NCBI GenBank assembly: GCA_030754035.1
Contig: JASMBC010000007.1
Coordinates: 1-42,562 of the forward strand
Source of the DNA: Arenicellales bacterium
Lineage (GTDB): Bacteria > Pseudomonadota > Gammaproteobacteria > Arenicellales > UBA868
Reading direction: 5' to 3'
DNA length: 42,562 nt
In this document: positions 17,938 through 25,481 of the stretch, one piece after another
Layout: each line of letters opens with the position of its first letter
Position numbering within the stretch: the stretch's first letter is position 1
Notes under the pieces: generated by a model
Database searches by the model: none
What the model was told of the DNA's origin: nothing
The model's input: the letters and a program-made list of their open reading frames with translations, nothing else
Made by a program: the position numbers and the translations under genes

Positions 17938-18228
17938 CTAGTTCGAACGGGCGCTGAGTTTGTCTTCGTCTTCGGCCACGCCGTGCTCCACGTCAATCGC
18001 GTGCTGGCGCCTGGCGAACCAGAAGATCAGCACTACGAAAATGATCAGGGAGCCCTGGGCAGCCATGTAGAAGCCCAGCGGAAAACCAAGGAAAGAAGCG
18101 TTGTTCAGGCTGTCAGCAAACCAGTGAACAAGGTACGAGAAGATGAACCAGATAATCAGGGTTGTGATCATCAGCCCTTTAGTCTTGGCCCAGTGCGCTT
18201 CACGTGTCGATTGATCCACGTCAGTCAT
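17938..18228 (-). CDS. DUF4212 sodium:solute symporter small subunit
   Basis: 96 residues with two membrane helices (GLMITTLIIWFIFSYLVHWF and GFYMAAQGSLIIFVVLIFWF) and polar ends. The layout W-A-K-T-K before the first helix, FADSLNN between, and FARRQHAIDVEHGV after the second are typical of DUF4212 proteins, which pair with VC2705-type symporters. A strong GGAGGG ribosome binding site precedes ATG 18228. First gene of the operon behind the sigma-54 promoter. DUF4212 is thought to assist the symporter; its precise role is not settled. Confidence 0.93.
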   Translation of the reverse strand: MTDVDQSTREAHWAKTKGLMITTLIIWFIFSYLVHWFADSLNNASFLGFPLGFYMAAQGSLIIFVVLIFWFARRQHAIDVEHGVAEDEDKLSARSN

Positions 18229-18338
18229 AGTTACCCTCCATTGCCCCGGGCATCACGCGGTGGTGCCACCCTTGGCAAACTGCAGTTATTGGCTAAAGCG
18301 AGACACCCATCCTTGGGCGGCCCATTACCTTCCGTATT

Positions 18339-18354
18339 AGCAATTTCCGTGCCA
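18339..18354 (-). promoter_or_regulatory. Sigma-54 promoter of the symporter operon
   Basis: On the minus strand the sequence is TGGCACGGAAATTGCT, a perfect match to the -24/-12 consensus TGGCAC-N5-TTGCW. Transcription should start near 18329, about 100 bases before the DUF4212 start codon. The adjacent regulator gene encodes a sigma-54 activator. Confidence 0.9.
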
Positions 18355-18425
18355 GTAGTGCTAACAGGGGGAAATTTGGGTTTGTCGGGGCTCTCGAGGT
18401 GACCACCGACAAAACGGCGGAGCAT

Positions 18426-18444
18426 GTGTTACCAAAGGTAACAC
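18426..18444. promoter_or_regulatory. Palindromic activator site upstream of the sigma-54 promoter
   Basis: GTGTTACCAAAGGTAACAC is a perfect palindrome with 8-base arms and a 3-base centre. It lies about 106 bases upstream of the expected transcription start, the usual place of an enhancer site for an NtrC-type activator. A second copy of the core lies at 23013-23029 before the kinase operon. Confidence 0.75.
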
Positions 18445-18509
18445 TCTGGGTGGGTAGATTGGAAACACCGGCGGGCAGGCAGCCGCACGGCGCAGTGCCG
18501 TCAGGCAGG

Positions 18510-19862
18510 TCAGCGGCTATCGGCTATCCGGCCCCGGGGAATGCCGAACTTCTGCCGGCGTTCCCACAACGTTTTGCGACTGATGCCCAGTTGGCGGGCG
18601 AGCTCGGTCTCGGTCAGGGAATTCTCGTTGCTGCACACGAAGTCCACAAAGTAGTCGTCCAGCGAACCGGAGAACGCGCTAGTGGCCGCTTGCGCTTGCC
18701 CACCCACTGGCGCCCGCTCCAGGTTCAACAGTTCCGGCAGGATGACCTCCTGGTCACACAGAATGATCGCCCGCTCCAGCGCGTTCTCCAGTTCGCGGAC
18801 ATTGCCCGGCCAGTCATAGCGTGCGATCAGCTCACGGGTCGACTCGGGTAGCCTACACAGCGGCCGGTTCAGGCTCCGACAGAGTTTCTCAAGCAGGTGG
18901 TTGGTGAGTGCTGGCAGGTCCTCCGTGCGCTCGCGCAGGGGTGGTAGGCGTATCTCGACCACCCGCAGGCGGTAGAGTAAGTCCTCGCGGAAGCGCTCGT
19001 CGCTGACCCGTTTTCCCAGGTTGCGGTGGGTGGCGGCCAGTACTCGGACGTCCACTCGCTTGACCTTGTGCGAGCCCAGGCGCCGTAACTCTCCTTCCTG
19101 GATTACTCGTAGCATTCCGGCCTGAGCTGCGGCCGAAAGTTCAGCGACCTCGTCCAGAAACAACGTGCCACCGTCGGCGCTCTCGATCAGCCCTGCGGTT
19201 GTTTTGTCAGCGCCGGTGAAGGCGCCTTTCTCGTAGCCGAAAAGTTCGGATTCCAGTAGCGTGTCGGGAATCGCAGCGCAGTTCATAGTTACCAGCGGTG
19301 CATCACTGCGGTTGCTTTGTTCGTGGATGGCGCGTGCTACCAGTTCCTTGCCAGTGCCTGATTCTCCAAAGATCAGCACCGTCGAATCGGTAGGGGCCAC
19401 CTTGGCAATGTGTGTGAAAACCTGGTGCATGGCCGGACAGTCTCCGACCATTCCTGACACTGGGTAACCCCGCTGGATGTCCTTGCGAAGAGCCTGGTTC
19501 TGTCGATTGATCCGGTCCTGCCGAATCAATCGGTCGGCCACAATGATCATCTCGTCGTGATTGAAGGGCTTGGCGATGTAATCGGCCGCCCCGGCCTTGA
19601 TCGACTCCACCGCCGAACTGATGCTTGCGTAACTGGTCATAATCAGTACCGGTACGCCCCCACACTGATCGATAATCTCGGTGCCAAGCCCGCCGGGTAG
19701 CCGCAGGTCGGCAATAATCAGATTGAACGAATCCAGTTCGTACTGACCCTTGCTCTGTGTTATCGAGTCGGCTTCGGCGACATCGTATCCGTGTCGGGCC
19801 AGCAACTTGGCCAGTGCCTGGCGAATCACGGCCTCGTCTTCGATGATCAGTATTCTGCCCAT
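18510..19862 (-). CDS. NtrC-family sigma-54 response regulator, CbrB-like
   Basis: 450 residues in three domains. Receiver domain: acidic pair E8-D9, phosphorylation site D52 in [10 protein letters not shown]76 and K98. AAA+ domain: Walker A GESGTGKE (166-173), the sigma-54 contact loop GAFTGA (213-218), Walker [10 protein letters not shown] (231-239). C-terminal Fis-type helix-turn-helix: [20 protein letters not shown]. When phosphorylated by its kinase it should remodel the sigma-54 holoenzyme at promoters such as 18339-18354. The kinase gene ends 18 bases upstream on the same strand. It most resembles CbrB given its partner; the exact orthology is inference. Confidence 0.93.
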   Translation of the reverse strand: MGRILIIEDEAVIRQALAKLLARHGYDVAEADSITQSKGQYELDSFNLIIADLRLPGGLGTEIIDQCGGVPVLIMTSYASISSAVESIKAGAADYIAKPFNHDEMIIVADRLIRQDRINRQNQALRKDIQRGYPVSGMVGDCPAMHQVFTHIAKVAPTDSTVLIFGESGTGKELVARAIHEQSNRSDAPLVTMNCAAIPDTLLESELFGYEKGAFTGADKTTAGLIESADGGTLFLDEVAELSAAAQAGMLRVIQEGELRRLGSHKVKRVDVRVLAATHRNLGKRVSDERFREDLLYRLRVVEIRLPPLRERTEDLPALTNHLLEKLCRSLNRPLCRLPESTRELIARYDWPGNVRELENALERAIILCDQEVILPELLNLERAPVGGQAQAATSAFSGSLDDYFVDFVCSNENSLTETELARQLGISRKTLWERRQKFGIPRGRIADSR

Positions 19863-19880
19863 GATTCCCGACGGTAGATT

Positions 19881-22823
19881 CTAGGGTGCGCCTTGCAGGA
19901 CTACCCGCACTTCAGTGCCGACTCCCGGCGCGCTGTCGACTTCGATTTCACCACCGTGATCACGTACGATGCCGTAGGTCAACGCCATGCCGAGGCCGGT
20001 GCCATCCCCAGGCTGTTTGGTGGTGACAAAGGGTTCGAATATCCGGGCACTGAGTTCGTCGGGCATACCGTGGCCATGGTCGCGCAGGCTGACCTGGATC
20101 AGTTCCGCGGATTTGCTCGCCAGAACTCGCACGCTACTGCCGGCCGGGCTGGCGTCATACGAATTGGTGAGGATGTTTACGAAAACCTGGCACAGGCGTT
20201 GCCGGTCACCTTCAATATTCAACTGGGGGTCGCAGTCGATCAAGACATCGATATTCTTGTTTGGCTGGGACAGTCGCACCAGCTCGGTCGCCTCCTCCAG
20301 GCAACCCCTGAGGTCGAACCGGTGTTTCTCCAGTTTGTCAGCATCACCGCGGCGGCTGAAGTTAACCAGGGTCTGAACGATGTTGTTGATGCGCTCGGTC
20401 TGCTGCAAAATGCCCTGCACTTCTTCGCGCATCTCGCTGTCACGGATTTCTTCTTTGAGATTCTGTGCAAGGCAGGCAATTCCGGTGACAGGGTTACCGA
20501 TCTCATGGGCAACACCCGAGGCAAAACGGCCGATCGACGCCAGCCGCTCGTTGTGCGCCAATTGATCCTCCAACAGGTGAACATTAGTAAGATCCTGTAA
20601 CAGTATGCTGGTGCCTAGGGGTTCGGCCGCCGAGCTGCCAGTATCGTTAGTTGTTGCTGCATTGCCGGGCGTGGCCTTGAGCAGTCCGAACCAGCGCGGC
20701 CGGCCCTCAAGATGAACAAGTTTCTTGTGTATCTCCCGCTGGTCACTGTCGAGAAACTGTTTCAGTAACTCACCCCAAGGTACAGGTAATTGATCAACCT
20801 GGGAGTCCAGCGCCTTCGATTTGTCTACTCCGGACAGCGTGCTCATGACGCCGTTCCAGGTGGTGATGCTGCCGGTAGAGGCGATCGAACAAACGCCCAC
20901 TGGCAGATCCTCCAGCACCTGTCGGTGGTAGCGGCGCATGGTGTCCAGTTGGGCCGCCAGTCCTCGCAGATGGCTACGCGAGGCCTCCAGGCGTTCTTCC
21001 ATGAAGCGCATCCTTTCGGCAACGGGTAGTTTGTGATCACGGTCAATCGGCAGGCGGGTTTCAACCACGTCGCGAGCAAAGTGTGGGCCCAGCAGTCCCG
21101 ACAGGTTGCGCTCGATGCGCTCGCGCAATCGTGCCAGCGCCTGGGTGTTGGTTTCTTCTTCTGCCATCTGCAGGTCGTGCCGGGCGCGCTGTACCTCGTG
21201 CTCTGCGGTTTGGGTGCCCAGAGCGGGGGCCAGGGCCGGGGCGAACTCACGCGACGAAGTGAGCCGCATCCGGCTGCGATACGGTGTGAGGATCTGCTGG
21301 GCGCACAGCGCGGCAGCCTCACGTTCGGCAGCATCCTGGCCCGTTAGAACCGACAGCAATACAAACAGCGTGCCGTTGATGGACAGTGAAACCAGCGTAG
21401 AGAAGGTCCACTTGTTCTGGCCTGCTATCTCCCACAGCGCAGCCTGGGCAGGTCCTTCACCTGGTCCAGCACCGGCCAGCAGCGGCAGGATGAGCACGAT
21501 AAACCAGGTCAGTCCTCCCCCGACCAGCCCCGCGATAAAGCCATTGCGGTTGGCACCCGGCCAGAACAGGGTGCCGATAATGCCAGGCAGGAACTGTGCA
21601 ACCGCAACGAAAGAAATCAGGCCCAGTTGTACCAGTTGGCTGCTGCGTTCGAAAGCGAGAAAGAAGCCGTAACCGGCAAAGACAAGTACCGCGATAATAG
21701 TCCGCCGTCCCCACAGTAGCCAACGGTAGAGGTTGACCGATGTATCGAGTGTGCCAGTGGCTGGAAGGATCAGATGGTTCACGGTCATGCCGGCCAGTGC
21801 CAGGGTACTGACGATAATCATGGCGCTGGCTGCAGAAACCCCGCCGAGAAAGACAAAGATAGTCAGTGCAGCAGATCCGGTATGCCGTGCAATTCCCAGC
21901 ACGTGGTAATCCGGCACGGTACCCAGATTCTGCTTGATCGCTGCCCACAGCACGATTGGAATAGCGAGGTTCAGCACCAGCAGAAAAAGTGGAAAGCCCC
22001 AGGCTGCACGTGACAGAGTCCCCGGGGAGATGTTCTCGGTGAAGAGCATATGGAACTGCCGCGGCAGCAAAAACGCAGCAGCAAATGACAGGATCAGTAC
22101 GCTGACCCAGGGGCCTTCCCGGGCCGGGGTGTACATCGCTTCAAGCGCTTCAGGGTGGCTATCCAGCCATTCACCAAGGCCGCCAATCCCGCCGAAGATA
22201 CCGGTGATGGCAACAACTGCCACCAGGATCAGGGCGAGCAGTTTTACCAGCGACTCAAAGGCGATCGCAACCACCAGCCCCTGGTGCTTCTCCCGCGGAG
22301 AGATATGACGCGCGCCAAAGAGCACGCCGAACAGTACTATGAGTACGCAAAAACTCAAGGACAGATATTGCGGCGCGAATTGCTGTGTCAGCACGCTGGC
22401 GGACTCAGTCACCGCCCGGATTTGCAGCGAGATATATGGCAGTGTCCCGGCCAGCATGAAAAGGGTAACCAGCACGCCGGCGGTCTGGCTGCGAAAACGG
22501 AACGCAAACAGGTCAGCCAGTGATGTCAGCTGGTATTCACGCACCAGGCGCAGGATCGGGCTGAGCAGTACCGGGCTGAGAATAAAGGCCAGGGTCAATC
22601 CCAGATAAACGGTCAGGAACATGAAACCGTTAGAATCGGCGTAACCCGCGCTGCCGTAAAAACTCCAGGTGGTGGCGTAGACGCCCAGCGACAGCACATA
22701 AATGGCCGGGTGCCGAGGCAACCAGGCCGGCAGCCAGTGCTTTTCGGTAGCGTAGGCAACCAGGAACAGTAACGATAGGTACAACAAGCTGCTGAGAAAT
22801 AGCCCCGGTGCCGACAGGATCAT
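19881..22823 (-). CDS. Transporter-domain histidine kinase, CbrA-like
   Basis: 980 residues from ATG 22823. The first ~500 residues form an SLC5/SSS sodium-symporter domain (LYLSLLFLVAYATEKHW, LADLFAFRFRSQTAGVLVTL, SAASAMIIVSTLALAGMTVN). A linker helix and coiled region (VQRARHDLQMAEEETNTQAL) and a PAS-like domain (VLEDLPVGVCSIASTGSITT) follow. The kinase core has phosphorylatable H773 in GVAHEIGNPVTG and ATP-binding motifs NILTNSYDAS, DHGHGMPD, GTGLGMAL. This architecture and length match CbrA, which couples substrate sensing or uptake to phosphorylation of its regulator. ATG 22823 overlaps the stop of a small membrane peptide gene by one base (TGATG), indicating translational coupling; an upstream in-frame GTG at 22922 would run inside that gene and is less likely. 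Confidence 0.92.
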   Translation of the reverse strand: MILSAPGLFLSSLLYLSLLFLVAYATEKHWLPAWLPRHPAIYVLSLGVYATTWSFYGSAGYADSNGFMFLTVYLGLTLAFILSPVLLSPILRLVREYQLTSLADLFAFRFRSQTAGVLVTLFMLAGTLPYISLQIRAVTESASVLTQQFAPQYLSLSFCVLIVLFGVLFGARHISPREKHQGLVVAIAFESLVKLLALILVAVVAITGIFGGIGGLGEWLDSHPEALEAMYTPAREGPWVSVLILSFAAAFLLPRQFHMLFTENISPGTLSRAAWGFPLFLLVLNLAIPIVLWAAIKQNLGTVPDYHVLGIARHTGSAALTIFVFLGGVSAASAMIIVSTLALAGMTVNHLILPATGTLDTSVNLYRWLLWGRRTIIAVLVFAGYGFFLAFERSSQLVQLGLISFVAVAQFLPGIIGTLFWPGANRNGFIAGLVGGGLTWFIVLILPLLAGAGPGEGPAQAALWEIAGQNKWTFSTLVSLSINGTLFVLLSVLTGQDAAEREAAALCAQQILTPYRSRMRLTSSREFAPALAPALGTQTAEHEVQRARHDLQMAEEETNTQALARLRERIERNLSGLLGPHFARDVVETRLPIDRDHKLPVAERMRFMEERLEASRSHLRGLAAQLDTMRRYHRQVLEDLPVGVCSIASTGSITTWNGVMSTLSGVDKSKALDSQVDQLPVPWGELLKQFLDSDQREIHKKLVHLEGRPRWFGLLKATPGNAATTNDTGSSAAEPLGTSILLQDLTNVHLLEDQLAHNERLASIGRFASGVAHEIGNPVTGIACLAQNLKEEIRDSEMREEVQGILQQTERINNIVQTLVNFSRRGDADKLEKHRFDLRGCLEEATELVRLSQPNKNIDVLIDCDPQLNIEGDRQRLCQVFVNILTNSYDASPAGSSVRVLASKSAELIQVSLRDHGHGMPDELSARIFEPFVTTKQPGDGTGLGMALTYGIVRDHGGEIEVDSAPGVGTEVRVVLQGAP

Positions 22824-22984
22824 CAGTTGTCGATCCTGCGGTGCGCCCAGGGAATCAGCAGGATAATCACCAGCCAGATGAGAAAGGGCAGGTACCAGGG
22901 TAGCGTTGCCCGCAGCCACCATCCGGTAACGGGGAAGGCCAGGACCAGCAGCGACAGGCCAAAGAGCAAAAAGGTTCGCTCCAT
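22823..22984 (-). CDS. 53-residue membrane peptide upstream of and coupled to the kinase (CbrX-like position)
   Basis: Short gene in a different frame from the kinase. The product begins MERTFLLFGLSLLVLAFPVT, has a second hydrophobic stretch LPWYLPFLIWLVIILLIPWA and ends HRRIDN: two membrane helices with a positive cytoplasmic end. Its stop overlaps the kinase ATG in TGATG, so kinase translation is probably coupled to it. From memory, pseudomonad cbrA is also preceded by an overlapping small hydrophobic gene, cbrX; the position is the same but I cannot confirm homology. The start ATG is preceded by no clear ribosome binding site. A palindrome lies 29-45 bases upstream. Confidence 0.75.
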   Translation of the reverse strand: MERTFLLFGLSLLVLAFPVTGWWLRATLPWYLPFLIWLVIILLIPWAHRRIDN

Positions 22985-23012
22985 CGCTGTTTTACACTAT
23001 TAGGCTCATGAT

Positions 23013-23029
23013 TGTTACAAAATGTAACA
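23013..23029. promoter_or_regulatory. Palindromic operator before the kinase operon
   Basis: TGTTACAAAATGTAACA: perfect 7-base arms, 3-base centre. It shares the half-sites TGTTAC and GTAACA, at the same N5 spacing, with the palindrome before the sigma-54 promoter (18426-18444). It lies 29 bases from the start of the small membrane gene and overlaps a possible -35 region, so autoregulation by the response regulator is likely. Confidence 0.7.
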
Positions 23030-23044
23030 TAACGTTGCGACAAG

Positions 23045-23063
23045 ACAAACCGATATGGTTTGT
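23045..23063. promoter_or_regulatory. Second, different palindrome in the divergent region
   Basis: ACAAACCGATATGGTTTGT: perfect 7-base arms around a 5-base centre. Its centre is 33 bases from the centre of the 23013-23029 site, about three helical turns. It could be an operator for the gene at 23106 or a leader hairpin. Confidence 0.45.
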
Positions 23064-23105
23064 TGCGAATATTGCCTGGACCCTATTGTGGCAGGGAGGG
23101 ATCGC

Positions 23106-23738
23106 GTGAGTGCAGCCGACCTGTTGCAAAAGGCGCGGGATTATCTGCGTCGCCGGCACAAAAAGATCGGGCCTATCACCGATCCTGACGCGCTTGCCGA
23201 TTTCATCGACACGCGTGCCAGCCTGGTGGCCCAGACCTCACTGTACGGTTACATCAAGACCCGTGCCGGTACCCGCTTTCCGGAGCTGTTCGAGAACGAG
23301 CAGTTTCTGGTATCGATCAATATTGCCAAATGGCAGATCTGGGCTGCTTGCGTGTCAGACCTGGCTGTTTTCGCCGGCGGCCTGCTCTATCGCGAAGTTC
23401 CTGAAACGGGCCGCGTGCGCCGCGTGCTGCAGCTTGCAATTGACCCACTCCTGGCCCGGACCGGACAGCCGCCAGAGGCGGGTGAGCAATTCGATGCCGC
23501 GCTGACAAGAGTGAAAGTGCGACTCGCCGGAGCGGTGTTCAGCGAGGCGGGCGAATCGGAAAATGCCTTCACGGTGAGCCCCGAAGCACTAGTTTACTGG
23601 TCGCCGATCGTCGACGAGTTGAAAGTGCTGGATGAAGCGATTGTCCGTAATTCCATACGTTTCCGCTGGCAGGAGCCGCGTCGGGAACTTCGCGAAGCGT
23701 TGCAATCGACGCAGTTAATGGATTCGTTGGGCAATTAA
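23106..23738 (+). CDS. Conserved-looking protein of unknown function, divergent from the kinase operon
   Basis: 210 residues from GTG 23106, chosen because GGGAGGG lies about 6 bases upstream; an upstream GTG at 23055 lacks one and would start inside a palindrome. The protein is soluble and largely helical, with a conserved-looking core (FIDTRASLVAQTSLYGYIKT, then FPELFENEQFLVSINIAKWQ and ACVSDLAVFAGG). I do not recognise a catalytic motif and propose no function. I recall similar proteins beside DUF4212/symporter or transporter-kinase genes in other proteobacteria, which would make it an accessory of this regulatory system; that link is inference. Confidence 0.8.
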   Translation: MSAADLLQKARDYLRRRHKKIGPITDPDALADFIDTRASLVAQTSLYGYIKTRAGTRFPELFENEQFLVSINIAKWQIWAACVSDLAVFAGGLLYREVPETGRVRRVLQLAIDPLLARTGQPPEAGEQFDAALTRVKVRLAGAVFSEAGESENAFTVSPEALVYWSPIVDELKVLDEAIVRNSIRFRWQEPRRELREALQSTQLMDSLGN

Positions 23739-23870
23739 CAAGACTCGAACCCGGCAGCACCAACGGTGCCGGTTCAAGTATCGCTGCCGTTTGCAGCGGT
23801 AGAATCAGCAACTAGCGGACAGCGGTGTCGTCAGTAATGACATGTCGCCCACCTACAAGGAGTTACGATA

Positions 23871-24461
23871 TTGAATGACAAACCGATCAGCCGGTATCCG
23901 GTGCCAGCCTTGGAAGACCTGCCACAGGATCTGCGTGAGCGGGTGCTGGCGGTACAGGAAAAAGCGGGCTTTGTGCCCAATGTGTTTTTAGCGCTGGCCC
24001 ACCGGCCTGACGAGTGCCGGGCCTTTTTTGATTATCATGATGCGCTGATGTTGCGCGAGAGCGGTTTGTCCAAGGCAGAACGTGAGATGATCGTAGTGTC
24101 AACGTCAGGCGCCAACGACTGTCAGTACTGTGTGGTGGCGCATGGTGCCATACTGCGGGTCTATGCCAGGGATCCACTGGTGGCTGACCAGGTGGCCATA
24201 AATTATCGCAAGGCTGACATCAGCCCACGACAGAGGGCCATGCTGGCGTTCGCCCACAAGGTGGCGTGCGATTCAGCTGCGCTGGCAGATGCCGATTACG
24301 ACGCCTTACGCCCGCATGGCTTCGACGACGAGGATATCTGGGACATCGCCGCCATTGCCGCCTTTTTTGCCCTGTCCAACCGCATGGCCAACTTCACCGG
24401 CATGCGACCCAACGACGAGTTCTATACCCTGGGCCGTGAACAGCGGCAGCCGCGGCCATGA
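23871..24461 (+). CDS. Peroxidase-related (AhpD/carboxymuconolactone decarboxylase-like) protein
   Basis: 196 residues. The start is TTG 23871: AAGGAG lies 6-7 bases upstream and no ATG occurs in frame for over 50 codons. The domain is the AhpD-like alkylhydroperoxidase fold: VQEKAGFVPNVFLALAHRPD, then LSKAEREMIVVSTSGANDCQ and YCVVAHGAIL, with the redox pair and proton-relay histidine in CQYCVVAH. Later FALSNRMANFTGMRPNDEFY is typical of the uncharacterised peroxidase-related branch. A role in hydroperoxide removal is inferred from the family. Its stop overlaps the thioesterase start by 4 bases (ATGA). Confidence 0.88.
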   Translation: MNDKPISRYPVPALEDLPQDLRERVLAVQEKAGFVPNVFLALAHRPDECRAFFDYHDALMLRESGLSKAEREMIVVSTSGANDCQYCVVAHGAILRVYARDPLVADQVAINYRKADISPRQRAMLAFAHKVACDSAALADADYDALRPHGFDDEDIWDIAAIAAFFALSNRMANFTGMRPNDEFYTLGREQRQPRP

Positions 24462-24844
24462 GTGCTCCGCCAACCGGTGTACCCTCGATCCGTACCGTCG
24501 CCATGCCGGCCGACGCCAATCCCAACGGCGACATCTTTGGCGGCTGGCTGATGGCGCAGATGGACGTTGCCGGGGGCACCCATGCTTTTGGTGTTGCCGG
24601 CGGCCGGGTGGTCACGGTCGCGGTTGATGCCATGTCGTTTCACCTGCCGGTGCAGATCGGCGACCAGGTTAGCTGTTACTGCACCACCGGGCGCATCGGT
24701 ACCACCTCAATCAGCGTGAAGGTCGAGACCTGGGTCAAGCGCCGTCATGACGGGCGCGAGGAAAAGGTGACCGAGGGACAGTTCACGTTTGTTGCCATCG
24801 ACCAGGATGGGTGCCCCCGGTCGGTTACACAGCCGGCCGATTAA
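24458..24844 (+). CDS. Acyl-CoA thioesterase, YciA-like
   Basis: 128-residue hotdog-fold protein. The signature NPNGDIFGGWLMAQMDVAGG contains the conserved aspartate of the YciA/acyl-CoA hydrolase active site; VAVDAMSFHLPVQIGDQVSC and SISVKVETWVKRR complete the fold. It hydrolyses acyl-CoA esters to free acid and CoA in the cytoplasm; the chain-length preference cannot be read here. It begins inside the stop of the previous gene (ATGA overlap) and ends 3 bases before the DUF1285 gene, so the three are one operon. Confidence 0.9.
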   Translation: MSAPPTGVPSIRTVAMPADANPNGDIFGGWLMAQMDVAGGTHAFGVAGGRVVTVAVDAMSFHLPVQIGDQVSCYCTTGRIGTTSISVKVETWVKRRHDGREEKVTEGQFTFVAIDQDGCPRSVTQPAD

Positions 24845-24847
24845 AGC

Positions 24848-25408
24848 TTGTCCACAGCGGATCCTCCGGAACTTACCGGCCTGGCTGCACGCCTGGGCGC
24901 GGCCGATCTGCCGCCAGTCCACGCCTGGCAGCCAGAATTCTGTGGCGATATGGACCTGCGCATTGCCCGCGATGGCAGCTGGCACTACCAGGGTTCCCCC
25001 ATCAGCCGGGTTCGCCTGGTGCGCTTGCTCTCCACCGTCATTCGCCGCGAGGGTGACGAGTACTTCCTGGTTTCGCCGGAACAGAAATTGCGCATCCGGG
25101 TGGACGACGCCCCGTTCGTTGCGGTCGAGATGGAAAGCGAGGGCCAGGGGCAGACACAGCGTCTGCTATTTCGCACCAACGTCAACGACGTGGTGGCGGC
25201 CGGGCGCGAACACCCGATGCGGGTGGTGGAACACGGCCCGGCGGCGGAACCCGCCCCCTACCTGCTGGTGCGTGACGGCCTCGAGGCACTGATCTCGCGG
25301 GCCGTCTACTACCAGCTGGCAGCAATGGTGATACCGGCCAGTGAAGGTGATGCCGGTGTCCTTGGGGTCTGGAGCGATGGTTGCTTCTTCGCGCTCGGCC
25401 GGGTCTAA
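24848..25408 (+). CDS. DUF1285 family protein
   Basis: 186 residues from TTG 24848. The segment PPVHAWQPEFCGDMDLRIAR then DGSWHYQGSPISRVRLVRLL is the DUF1285 hallmark, followed by FLVSPEQKLRIRVDDAPFVA. Structures of the family exist but I know of no firm function. The TTG start has no clear ribosome binding site; coupling to the thioesterase stop 3 bases upstream may serve instead. The stop region is duplicated in a 22-base imperfect repeat. Confidence 0.85.
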   Translation: MSTADPPELTGLAARLGAADLPPVHAWQPEFCGDMDLRIARDGSWHYQGSPISRVRLVRLLSTVIRREGDEYFLVSPEQKLRIRVDDAPFVAVEMESEGQGQTQRLLFRTNVNDVVAAGREHPMRVVEHGPAAEPAPYLLVRDGLEALISRAVYYQLAAMVIPASEGDAGVLGVWSDGCFFALGRV

Positions 25409-25432
25409 CGGCGCACTCGGTCGGGCCTAACG
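25391..25432 (+). repeat. Imperfect 22-base tandem duplication at the DUF1285 stop
   Basis: GCTCGGCCGGGTCTAACG recurs as ACTCGGTCGGGCCTAACG 22 bases later; the unit contains the DUF1285 stop codon, so both copies carry an in-frame-like TAA. Confidence 0.7.
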
Positions 25433-25448
25433 GCGCCGCCGAGTAGGG

Positions 25449-25464
25449 CCTGGAACGGGCCAGG
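25449..25464. terminator. Small hairpin between convergent genes
   Basis: CCTGG-N6-CCAGG, between the DUF1285 and cystathionine gamma-lyase stops. No T tract; a weak bidirectional terminator at best. Confidence 0.25.
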
Positions 25465-25481
25465 ATGATCGGTCGGTGGCC

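Noticed and set aside
22824-22922. Longer N-terminus of the kinase from GTG 22922
   Set aside because: It would overlap the small membrane gene, adds a non-membrane segment unlike related kinases, and lacks a ribosome binding site; ATG 22823 fits the CbrA-type start.
23035-23105. Second sigma-54 promoter for the gene at 23106
   Set aside because: GG and GC elements near 23057-23075 have the wrong spacing for -24/-12.
23739-23778. tRNA-like T-arm on the minus strand (GGTTCGAGTC)
   Set aside because: The bases flanking the T-loop-like sequence do not pair as a T-stem, and no acceptor or anticodon arm can be built next to it.
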